From positions 21,574,720 to 21,638,719 of the forward strand of contig NC_037593.1 in NCBI RefSeq assembly GCF_003073045.1: a stretch of 64,000 nucleotides of DNA, given 5' to 3'. This document shows positions 46,092 through 57,121 of the stretch, piece by piece. The translations under genes were made by a program, and so were the position numbers. The stretch's first letter is position 1. Each line of letters opens with the position of its first letter. The stretch is from Pomacea canaliculata. Taxonomy: Eukaryota; Mollusca; Gastropoda; Architaenioglossa; Ampullariidae. The notes under the pieces were generated by a model. The model did no database searches and had not been told where the DNA came from. It saw only the letters and a program-made list of their open reading frames with translations.

Positions 46092-48805
46092 GGTTAGACA
46101 CCGGTCGAAAAAAAATTTTTTTTGTTTCACGGGATAGCGCGGATTTTTTTGTATCAGCTATTTAGCCCTTGAATGAAGTTTCAAAAAATGGTTTTACTGC
46201 ACTCGTCGCGCTATCGGTTGCCATGGAAACAATCCAAAATGGCGCCAAAACAAACAATTTTAAAAGCTAACTCCTTCTTCAATTTTGTGAGTAGACTCAA
46301 AATTCTTTTTGAAATAGTTACCTAAAAGACAGATCTACATTTCTATGATAAATAATTTGCGAATTCCTCTTAGTTTTTTTTTTATAATTTTTTTTGTAAA
46401 AAAGTGTGTTAAATTTTAAGAAATTTTGATGGAAAACGGTATAACTAACAAACTACTAAGTAATTTTTAAAAATCTATCATAGAAATGTTTTTATATGTA
46501 TGAAGAAAAGCTCAACCAAATTGCAGATCTATATCTCTTGTCAAAAAGAAGGAGTTAGCTTTTGAAGTAAACAGTCTCTAACCAAAACAAGAAGCTGAGA
46601 AAATGAGGAAAGAAAAACTGAAAGTTTAGTAACTACTAAACTACTAAATATTTTTTTAAAAGCTCTCATAGAAATGTTTAAATATGAATAAAGAAAACTT
46701 CAACCCAATTTTAGGCCTGTATCACATGCCAATATAAAGTTATAAGCTTTTGAACTAAACAAGCTTACTAAAACAAGAAACTGAAAAGGCGAAGGAAAAC
46801 AAAGTGAAAGCTTAGTAACTACTAAACCACTAAATATTTTTTAAAAAGCTCTCACTGAAATGTTTACATATGTATGAAGAAAACTTCATTCAAATTTTAG
46901 GCCTGTATCACATATCAATATAAAGTTATAGGGATTTTAAGTAAACAAACTGTAACAAAAACAATGAACGGAAAAAGCGCGAGCAGAAATATCAAGCTTA
47001 GTAACTTTGTTTTATCTAAGCCTTTCATGTAATTTACCTGCTGAATGAAAAATATAACCATCTTTCAATGTGTTACTACATATAACTTTAACATTACTAA
47101 TAAAATTAATTATTTTATTCACTTTTAGAAAAGTCAACATGGTTGTGTTGTGTACCCAAATGTTGACCAGGCTTCAGAGAAGTACACAGTAATAAAAACA
47201 ATGGTGTTTGCAAACATTGAGCAACACAGTTATAGCTTTAGTTAGTTATATAGAAGTTCAGTGTCCACTAGCTTCATGGTTTTTGCCATCTTTGGTCTTT
47301 TGCTATCTAACATTTAGTGATGCGCGATGTCACATATATTGCTTCCAATTTTTGCGAGCATCTACTGAAGTAGCAGCATTAGTAGGAAACACTCTCATCT
47401 TTCTTAGCCTTCAGTTGCAGGGTGATGGGATGAACATCAATTAAAGAAATTATTTCAAAAGCTTATAGGGAGTATAACCAATTCTTGCAGCCCTATGCTC
47501 CACTGGGGGCAAATAGGAATCAGAATAACCTATTCATGAAATCTAGAGATACATCACTGGTGCACCAGAATTTAAGCAGCTGCTCATGTTCTGTTCCTCT
47601 GTATGCTAGGATTATTTTATGAATTACCTCTGTAGTCACATGGATTAAAGATGGTTGATTTTTGTGGCTAGGGGGTATCTTATTTTCTGTCAAAGATTTC
47701 TGGGAAAAGCACTATAGCTGTCTGGCCTTTTAGGTGGCTGACAATGATGTGCTCTCTAGACACTGAATGGCTACAAACTTGACTAGATAGCAGTTTTCAT
47801 TGTTTGTTAGGAATGCTATACATAATTGTCTTCACATTCTGTTTGTTACATTTGGTTGGAGTAAGACCATCCAACCCCCACCCAACCTTTGTTTTCTGTG
47901 CAAATGATGTAAGCTCTGTTTCCCTACATTCCTGACAAAGTACATAAATAACTAGCATTGCAAGTTGACTCAAATGTGTAAATGTTCGCATCTAGTCCTG
48001 ATTACTACCGAGATTTGCAGCAGAAATGAAAACTTCGCTTTATTTTCAGCTCGCTTACCACATGACTGATGGTGTTTTCGACAGCCGAATTCGGTTCACT
48101 AAGTTACTTTTTTTAGCTGCTACGACGGTCTAAGAATGTCCACGTGGTTTTTATTTTTTTGCACGTGGTATTGTGAGAAGAAATGAGCGTCTGACAGTCA
48201 CAATAAACATTTAATATCAACGTTAATGTCTTAGAAAAGAAAATATCCCAGAACAAGCTTTGACTTGCTGTCGCCATTGTTTATACATCCGGAGGCCATG
48301 ACAGTTGCCTTGTGGGATACCCGAGCACAGCCGAAGCGTGTTCGTGTGCCCTATGACCCCGTCTAGGTCGGCATTAGTGAATTCTGATTGGCTATATGCA
48401 AAGTATGTTACGCATGCGTCCATATAAGGAAGTTTCCGACCCTTTGTGTCGTCTAGAAAAGAGCTTGTATCATAGCTTGGGGCCTTCTAAGGGTTTTGAC
48501 CCAGCCTTTGTTTGAAAATTCATGTCCTGACCTTTCGACCGATATACGATGTGACACAGTTGCCCACGTGGCGAGGTGTGTTGCTATGTCTCAAACATTC
48601 TCTATTCTCGCTAATTCTGCGCTCGGGAAAAGTAAATAGGATAGAAGTAGATGTTTTCATTGACAAAATAGACATATTTCTAGATTGTTCTATGAAAAAC
48701 CACTTGGTGAGTGAATAGAACAAAAGATAAACTTTGACATTATGAAGTAATCTGAAAATGGCCAAAATGAAAAATTTTTGACAATTTTTCGACCGGTGTC
48801 TGGCC
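46092..48805. mobile_element. 2.7-kb TIR element with TTAA target duplication
   Basis: The left end GGTTAGACACCGGTCGAAAA (46092) matches the inverse of the right end (to 48805) with about two differences in 21. TTAA lies outside both ends, at 46088-46091 and 48806-48809. TTAA duplications are used by the piggyBac and Kolobok groups. Ends starting GG do not fit piggyBac well, so Kolobok-like is the better guess. No transposase frame is present, so the element appears non-autonomous. It carries internal repeats (separate entry). Confidence 0.75.
46259..47000. repeat. Diverged 185-190-bp repeat array with one inverted unit
   Basis: Units are marked by CATAGAAATGTTT-type boxes near 46475, 46665 and 46852 and by AGTTAGCTTTTGAAGTAAAC-type boxes after each. 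A first copy at about 46259-46360 is in reverse orientation: AAAAGCTAACTCCTTCTT there mirrors 46548-46569. Copies differ by roughly 10-25 percent, so the array is old. It lies inside the TTAA element. Confidence 0.75.
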
Positions 48806-48944
48806 TTAAGCATGCACTAGAATGATGAAGGGCTTGACAGCAGCAGCTAATGTGATGAAGAACATGTTAGCTTGAAGTCTCACGTATATAAAGATGTCTA
48901 ACATATTCAAGCAGTAAAAATTGTCACCTGTGTCAGCAATAACG

Positions 48945-51900
48945 CTAACCATGGCCAAAAGGAAAAGCTAGAGAAGTAAAAGCAATTCTCTCTAGAGCCA
49001 TGGAATGCCCATCCCAACACCTCTGCTTGCTGTCGCAGAAAACAATGTAAAAGTATTGAGTCTTTTGATTGAAGCCTAGGATCAGGAGATGAGAGTGGCT
49101 ACTGTCCAGAGATGTTCTTACCACAATGGGCTTGCCTGCATTAACCACATCGTTCACTTGAGTCTGATTTAATGTTATTGTGTGCCTGTGCCTCATGAGG
49201 TATGGTCGAGTGGAAAATGATGTCACTAAGACCACACTCTGTTCCAGTTGAGTGTGACAAATGTTAATGTCATTGACAAGATTTGAGAAGACAATATCTT
49301 GCATGTCTTGCAAACTGACTTCTGCTCTCTTCGAAACAAGATACACATCCTCTGTTTTCGGCACAGTGTAATTTTCAACTGGATTTTTGATTGTGTTATT
49401 TCTATGTCTTCCAAAAGTCTCAGGAGTTGCTCTACTCAAAAGTACATCTTGATGGGTCTGTCGTTGCAAGAGGCCGGCAGGATGATGCATATATTTCTGA
49501 TGTTGGTTATTCAGAACAATGTCTTTTAACGCCTCCAGCTCTTTCCAGACAGAGCTGCCTTCAGCATGAACAGGCATGATAGGATAGCGCGTGCGCAGTA
49601 CGCCAACGCCTTTAATTTCCGGTAACATTATTCGAACGCCCGAAGCCACAACAGCCTTCACACTACCTTTGCGGTCAAGAACGCCCACTGTACCCTTAAC
49701 CGTGTCGGCAGGGTCAGGGTTCACTTCTCCTCCCAAAAAAAATTCGGCAGGTGTCTGATAAAAATAGCGATTATTGGTGCCGTTGTAAGCACGTTGCACA
49801 GTAGGTTTGCCATCTCTGCCGCCAGCAGTGACCGTCCTTCCAAGATGAGACAGGTTTTCTTCCTTGAAGTGAAGGTCGTAAGGGTTCCAGGAGTGCAGCG
49901 GCGTGAGGAAGACCAGCTCCAGGGGCACGGCGTACGTTACGCGTCGCCAGGCGCGCGTGCATGACTTGCTTTCTCGTGCAGCAGCCCTGCACGTCGTGAT
50001 GGACATAGGGGCCACCCGGGGCTGAGTAGTCTCCGCGACAAACAGGTTTCTGTCAGAGAAGCCGAGGTGGAAAACGCGTTCCCCCATGGCTCCAGCAGCG
50101 GAGAGTCTGTACCACCTGTGGTAGTAGCCTGTGTTCAGCGCGCGCTTATTGTTGGCGTTTAGCTTGACATCGCCCAGCACTCTGTCCAGCAGTCGAGCTC
50201 CATAGTTGTTGGTCCCTAGTCAATATAACATACATGCACATGAAAGAGAAGCGTTCATCCAACCTGCTTACCAACCGACCAGATAAACCAAGCAAAATAT
50301 TCTAGTTGATGGTGATGACCACGACAATAATTTATTGAAATAGTGGCGATGAAGAAGGATAGCCCCAGGATGACCACGAAATAGTGACTAGTATTCAGGA
50401 TGATTGGAAGCTAGACTGACCCGGTATCTGACTCATGATCTTGTCCAGAAGTGACCATTTGAAACTCCTGTCCTGCTTAAGGGTGTTTAGCGTGAATCTT
50501 GCAGCTCGTGTCCGCACAAATTCCTTCATGGTAGTCTTGCTTGCTAGCCGCGCGCCCAGGTCATCCACAGGCTGAAGGTCATTTGGGGAAAGGTCAGAGG
50601 AAATCGGATGACACAGCACCCTGTAGTTCCAGTGTGCAAGCGTGGGTACTCCTGTGTCGTTGAGGAGTAATGTGGGTAGAAAGGCATAATTCTCATCCTT
50701 ATGTTTGTCACCCGTGTAAGAAGTGTACCGAATTTTGTCCTGGAAAAAAGAATCCATGATACAATGTCTTCTTCGTCACTAACGGCATCCATTGGAATTG
50801 GGTTGCTTAAATTTAATAGGATCTTGTATAGTTTGGCTAAAATAGTACTCACCTGAAGATCTGCCCACTCAACAGCTTCTATGCGATGTCTTCGACTCTG
50901 AAACGGCTCTTCCAAAGTGGAGTCAGTTGTCCAGGCTCCCTCCAGGTAACACAGCAATGGTCTAGGACAACAGGATTACAATAGACTGGCTTTGTATATT
51001 CTATTACATATTGTGTTTGCAATTCAGAAAGTAGAAACTGCTCTTCATTAACAACCGTGACTGGTTTAAGGTAGTTTCATTTACTGCGCGTGGTGAACAC
51101 GGCCTGAGTCTCGTCTTGAGCAAATGTCAAAATACTTTACCTAAAGTAGGGCCTGTAGTCTCTTTGTCTGTGATGTTACCATCCTTCCACGCTTTGAACC
51201 ATTCCCTCATCTCCGCAATTTGCTCTTCCACCGATGCCTTGTCCCTCACACGAGGAGGCACGGGAGGGAAAGGAACGTCGTCTGTGGCGTGGTATACCCT
51301 TGTGCTCGCGGGCATGCGCAGGAGGTAGTCATTGTGACGTGTGCGGAAGTGGACGCCATTGAGCACTGCTTCAAACTCCCCGAGACCGCACGTGCGGGGC
51401 ATGTCTGCGTGGTCATGCATGGCCGCCATGCTGGAGCCGGTGTGTGTATTTGTGAAGTAGGGGCGTGTGCCGTCTCTGGCAAAACGAATCTGCAGAGACC
51501 AGCCGCCAGCAAGTGAATCATTCAAATTACATCGCCAGTATTTCAATTTTCTATGTGCAAGCAACCATCTTATAAGATTTGAAACCAAATAATAATAATA
51601 ATGCAAATCGCATACCCACACTCCTAAGGAGCATACTCTTAGCACTTAAGAACAAGAAAGAAACATGGACAGCATACGAGGGACAGGAAAACAAACAAAC
51701 AACATATGAACTATAAAACAATAAACAACCGTACTAAACGAAGAATAAAATCAAATACAGAAAACACAAAGAGGAACCAAATAACAAGATCAAGAGCTGA
51801 GACTAACATGATATTGCAAAAGGAAGGGTGTGACAAAGGACTAGCATTATGGGAAAGGTTGTTAGGAGTAATGTTTACGGAAGAGGTGTGTTTTCAGTGC

Positions 51901-52189
51901 ACTTTTAAAGGATTCAATAGTGGGTTAGGTGGCGGGTATGGAAAGGGTGAGAGTTTGGCTGGACAATACTAGAAATCCTGTGGCCATATGTTGTTGTTCT
52001 GGTGACAAATCTCAATAACATAACCTGTTTCAAACCGGAGTCACCGTCGGATCGCCTTGCTTCCTCCTGCGACAATTGCAACATCATCAAGTGTCGTGTC
52101 AACATCTCCACTGTCCGCTCCAACCTGGACAGGCGCTCGCCTTCGTCTTGGCTTTGTGATGACGTCATTGGAGGCCAGAGTGACGTCAT
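48945..52189 (-). CDS. Large protein of unrecognised family
   Basis: Exons by splice signals: 52025-52189, 51141-51489, 50853-50961, 50421-50739, 48945-50215, about 737 codons. The first 55 residues hold a charged heptad-like helix (ERLSRLERTVEMLTRHLMML). Exon 2 has a striking block with MAAMHDHADMPRTCGLGEFE and NDYLLRMPASTRVYHATDDV. The large last exon includes YAVPLELVFLTPLHSWNPYD and NNRYFYQTPAEFFLGGEVNP. I see no signal peptide or membrane segment. The His/Asp-rich block could bind metal, but I assign no function. Four exon joints are clean. The join of exon 2 to exon 3 is out of phase by one base, so an exon boundary is misread, a tiny exon is missing, or there is a sequence error. The start ATG sits in a CRE-like TGACGTCA. 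Confidence 0.7.
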
Positions 52190-52191
52190 TG
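52158..52191. promoter_or_regulatory. Two CRE-like palindromes at a start codon
   Basis: TGACGTCA occurs twice, about 24 bp apart. One copy includes the ATG of the unrecognised gene's first exon. The octamer is the full cyclic-AMP response element bound by CREB/ATF factors. Position within the coding start makes a regulatory role uncertain. Confidence 0.35.
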
Positions 52192-55100
52192 TGAGGACTG
52201 ACAGGACCGGTAATAAACTGGTCTTGAGAGAGGAAGGCAGGTCATTAAGGGCAATGTGGCGTCAGCAGAGGGCTTATATACATTTTATAAATGATTTCTA
52301 TAATATTCATTGCTGTTACCTTAGACAAACCTTTTAAAAACATTTTTAAAATGATTGTCACTAAATGCAAAAGAGTGAAGATAAATAATTAGAATAATAA
52401 TCTGCGCTGTTTCCGTCGGAAACTTCTACAACGTTTTGACACAAGTACAAGAAAACAAAAAGGTAGACCCAGGGACTATTAAAGCTTAAAATGTTATCCT
52501 TTTAAAATAGTCAATTGTCCATACAAACCCTAAAGTCTTCTCATTTAAGCCATTTCCGTGATTCAAAGTCTGTTCAAATCACAACCACCTAGACATGCAC
52601 TTCAAAGACAAAAACTTCTGCCAGCGAGGATGGTTTAGTAATGGTTGACAATCGTAACTTTTGAGGAGCATCACATGGAGGTGGAGTGAAAAGTCAACCA
52701 ACCCACACTTTCTGGTATCACAACCAAAATCGTTCGAGCAGCGTACGTTTCAAAAACTCATGATGTAATGGAGTGCTTAGCTCTCTTAGTAGTCACATAA
52801 TTAAGCTTGTAATAACCGCCATTCGGTATGCGCATTTGGGCTTTGTGTTAATTAGGATAAAAGACTTGACCTTTGACACCAGGTCATTGCAACAGTCACC
52901 ACGTCTGCTCTCTGTCGGCCAGTAATAATGCGGGGCGGCCTCATATTAAAGACAATAAGACAGCAGGTGGAACAAATATGTAGACGGCCTTAGGAGAGGA
53001 TGAGATCACAAAAAGGTGGTTTGTGGAGTAAAGACATTTAAGCACATTTCTTTAAATTAAAAATATTTAAGTGATTATGCTGCATGATGTGTGTCTTCGA
53101 AGATTTCAAGAAGGCATTTGAATGAGTCATATATGCATATACATATACAGATAATATGTCTCCAGGCACAGAAAGCTATAATTGTTCGAAGAACTTTTTA
53201 CTGCCAAAGCTTAGAGTGATGCAGAAAACCGAAAGAAATTCATTTATGATTCTAATAAATAAAGCAGAGTGTAGCGATATGTGTGTGTGTGTGGTCGTCG
53301 CCGCTACATCTGTCTCTTCCAAGTGAAGGGTTAAAAAAACGAGAGATGTAGTGACGACAGGTAACGATGACGACGATCAGGCAAACATAATTCAGGGATC
53401 ATGTCTTAACGGACTGCAACTCTAGATGATATTCAGCCTCCAGAATAGCATATATATGTTTGTACAACAGAAAAATGAAGGGGCCTACTAAAATTTTAAA
53501 AAGCGACAAATAAAAGTATCACAAGGAGTTAAAAAGAAAACTTACCATGTCTACTGAATCAGTGATGCTGCCTCTTTGATCACTGCTTTCATGTGATGCC
53601 TACTTGATCACCACTTTTCTCTAACTCCTACTTGATGGCCGCTCTGTTAGTGTCTGCTGGGAAGACTAGAGTAGCTCTGATGTTTCGTTTCGAGAGTTAA
53701 AGGAGGTCTGAAGGAAGACGTTGGGTGGGTGCCGAGCTCCAGCAAACTCGCAAATTACCTGCCGGCGTGACCAATGGTGTGACCAATGCAAATCAAGTCC
53801 ATCGGCGCCACAGATGCAGAGGACGCTGCCTGCGACTAATTATAAATTCTGGACTATCAGTTGTCAGGAAGTGGATGAGACACGAACCATACCTCTATTC
53901 CCTCTCCCAAACCTCCACATCACCAGCCACTCCCCTCGCAACCTGACCAGGCTGGGCCAGGTCAGCTCGTGTTGTTATTGTCCCATGCATGGTCTCTAGA
54001 CAGGCTCTCCTAATTAGCCAGCCAGAGGTTTGCTTTCGGACCTAACTATCGTGTCAAGAAATTCTGACATACACAGGGACAATAACATCAACATTTCGAT
54101 CTAAGACCATAGTCACCAGGAAATGCGCGCTCATAGCCACCCATCCATTCATATACACACAATATCTATATATAAAACACATACATATTCCTGAACATGC
54201 ACTCCTTTCTCTCGCTCCCTCCACCACACACACACAGAGTTCTACCAAGACGAACATTTCTACTGGAATGAGGTTTAGACGCTGTATAACTGGCTGGAAG
54301 AAAGTTTGTCTCTTAAACAGTTCAGGCACGTCTTCCTTATTGAAACGACGCCACCAACACCACCACCATCATCCCTGACATTCGTTCTAGTGCTTCTACC
54401 ACCAACAACAATACCACATTACCACTATTGATACATGTTAAATGTTTTGGTTGAAAGTCAACGATATAAAAAGAAAAAAACTGAAACCTCTATGTATTTT
54501 TGAAAATGTATTTGAATTTTCTTGGATGAATCTCTCTTCTCATAAAACACCTTAGTACAAACAAGCACTAGGTCTGCAAGCCTGATTCAGCGGCAAACCA
54601 GTGTTTCACACACATCTATCTCAATATTCACACAGTCACAAACAAATGTCACACACAATCACAGAAAATCTTATTCAAAGTTGGATACACATCCAGAGAA
54701 ATATCTGAAAGATCAAACTTCTCACAACTACTACCCTGAGGTCTAAGGACAGTATGTGGACAGAGGTCAGGATTGTTGTGACTGGCAGAGATGCAGCAAC
54801 TACACAGGGGCGAAGGAAAAGAGACGAGGAAAGCACCATAGTGGAATGATTTGCACGTGACAAACGTTCCACCTGGAAAACTCTGCAGCAAGCTCCAGAG
54901 CATGTCACCGTGAGGAAATGCATGTGAAGACAGGCAAAATTACTGTCAAGAGAGAGAATACAACTTGAAGTTGAGCAGTACACACTCACACATTTTCAAA
55001 ACAAACCATCGCGTCAACTGTGATCATAAATATGGTATGTTGCACTCAAATCGTGGTATGATAGATTGTTAACATTGATTCCAATGCTTGTCCAGGGCAG

Positions 55101-55501
55101 TCAGTCCACCACATTGCAATGAACTGGACAGTAAGAGAAACACTGAAATGCGCAGGAGAGTTAGTGTTAACACACTGCATGAAGGAATTAATTCTATGGT
55201 CGTAGTCATAAACCAGACTACAGGTCTGCCTCACAGGCTGCATTATATTTATAACACCTGCATACAACCTTAGTAATCTTCCATACGGAACTGACCACTG
55301 GACTGCCGTCTTCATCTAAAAACTTTGGGACAACAGCCATGAACAGCAATGTCAGCATGCACGTCTCTGTGATTGTGCATGTGTTCATAACATATAAATT
55401 CCTGTCCACAAGACAATGCCAGTAATAAATCTGTCGTGATATTCTCGTCCGCACGGGGAAACAAGAGGGGAATGTCCAGGTGAAGACCAGGGAGCAGCAA
55501 G
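52192..55501. other. Intergenic stretch
   Basis: No supported gene. It contains a short GT microsatellite (53279-53293) and AT-rich DNA. Open frames of 60-104 codons near 53.7 kb and 54.7-55.5 kb show no domain and no splice context. The part next to 55.5 kb is probably the 3' UTR of the DHHC gene. Confidence 0.5.
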
Positions 55502-57121
55502 TTAGCCTATTTTAATGCCGTCGTAGTTCAGACCGTTGTTGCTTTGCTTGAAGATGATGACAGCCGGGAAAAGAAAATTGATGCCCCAGTAGTCGCCGAA
55601 GACAAGCTCAAACCTTCTCCTGTATGGCATAGTCACCTTCATCTTTGCCTTCCTCACTGCTTCGCTCAGTGTTTTGCCTTGGGCGATGAGACTGTAGACA
55701 AAGGACGTGCGGGGTGATACAGGTGGTGGTATGATGTTAGGATCATTTATGAGAACAATACAATAGACAAAGGCCTCAAACAACAAAACCACCACACTAG
55801 ACAACATCATTGAAGACAGGAAAAGAATAGTGTACCAGTGAAAATCAGTGGGAGTAATGTTTGAGCGATACTGCATGGAGCAAACAGCATTTGAGAGAAA
55901 TTCGTGTTGTCGACAACGGTATCAAAGTAAAGTGAAGAAGAATGCGAATAAAGAGTTAGCAGACTGGTATACCTTATCGGGTGAGGAAAATAAAGTGAAA
56001 CATTCTGGTTTAGCAGCTTGCCACTAGTGATACTTATAATTATAGACATGACACAGTAGACAGACGAATAGACAGACGAGGAACGTACGCTAGCTGGGAC
56101 AGGAAGTACATGTTGCTGACAGGTGCTACGAAGCACAGGGTGTAGGCGTGGAAAGACCAACAGGCCGGTGGTCACGTCCATGGAGCCAGTCAGCACCTGC
56201 AGAAAGGTCAAAGGTCAACAGCGCTTTTTTGGTGCCGACATGTCAGCAGGTCCTGAGGATCTGAGGCTGTGGTGCTTGGGCTGTCTAAGCCCAAGGGGCA
56301 AGAAAACGGATTCATTAGATTGAGTTTCTTTACTTTCCACAAAATAAGAGCTGTGCGTTAGATTACCTGGTAAAAAAATAAATAATAAATAAGCACTCTC
56401 ACTGAGCAGGTAAACTAGTCGAGAAAGGATTGCTACTCACCAGGTAAAAAGAATAGGGCAGAAAATATCTCCACAGCGAGGACTGCGAGTCGTGATGGTG
56501 GCCGAGCCACGAGAGGGTCATGTAGGCGCCGATGTAACCCACGATGATGCAGTAGCCCGCTAACACCACGAAGTAGCGCTGGTTCCAGTGGCCGATGCAC
56601 ACCCCCATCATGTGACAATGGTGGTCGCGGCGCAGCACGCACACGTTGCAGAACTTGCAGTGGCTGGTCCGCGGAGGTACAAACATCCGGCACCTGCTGC
56701 AGTAGTGCCACGGCATGCCGCCCTTCTCACTCACCTCCAGCAGGTGGTGGCCATTGGCCGCAGCACTGGGGTCTGTCCTTTCGGAGGGGTATGGCTGCGA
56801 CAGCGACTTGTTGGCGCCAAAATGTTCGGCAGGTGTTTCCCCGGAGTAACGAGTGTCGAGATCAGGTCTGTCCCTGCTTGCCACGTATTTGCTGCTGAAG
56901 CAGATGGTGCAGAGCCAGTTGGCGCACGTCACTATGCACACGTACACGACGAACACCTTCAGGAAGTACTGAGTCCAGGGGTCGAAACTGGCGAAGATAA
57001 ACGGCACCAGGTAGTTGAGTGTGACGTACAACTGAGTGACGGCTTGGAATACGAACAAAACGCGCAAAGAGGTCTTGGCGTGGGAGCCATGTGGGGAACC
57101 ATCTCTGTAGTGTTTTTCCAT
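55502..57121 (-). CDS. DHHC-type palmitoyltransferase (ZDHHC22/24-like)
   Basis: Exons 56441-57121, 56089-56196 and 55502-55870 join in frame to 385 codons. The cysteine-rich domain spans about residues 140-190 (WHYCSRCRMFVPPRTSHCKF, then RRDHHCHMMGVCIGHWNQRY) with the DHHC active site at 166-169. Two membrane segments precede it (about 19-46 and 53-76) and one follows (183-206). A further segment is in the last exon (WYTILFLSSMMLSSVVVLLF). The tail holds FGDYWGINFLFP, a common C-terminal motif of the family. These enzymes attach palmitate to protein cysteines on Golgi and other membranes. Exon 2 has a more hydrophobic reading in another frame, but only the frame used here keeps phase at both joints. 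The ATG at 57121 is the first in frame after a stop. Confidence 0.88.
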
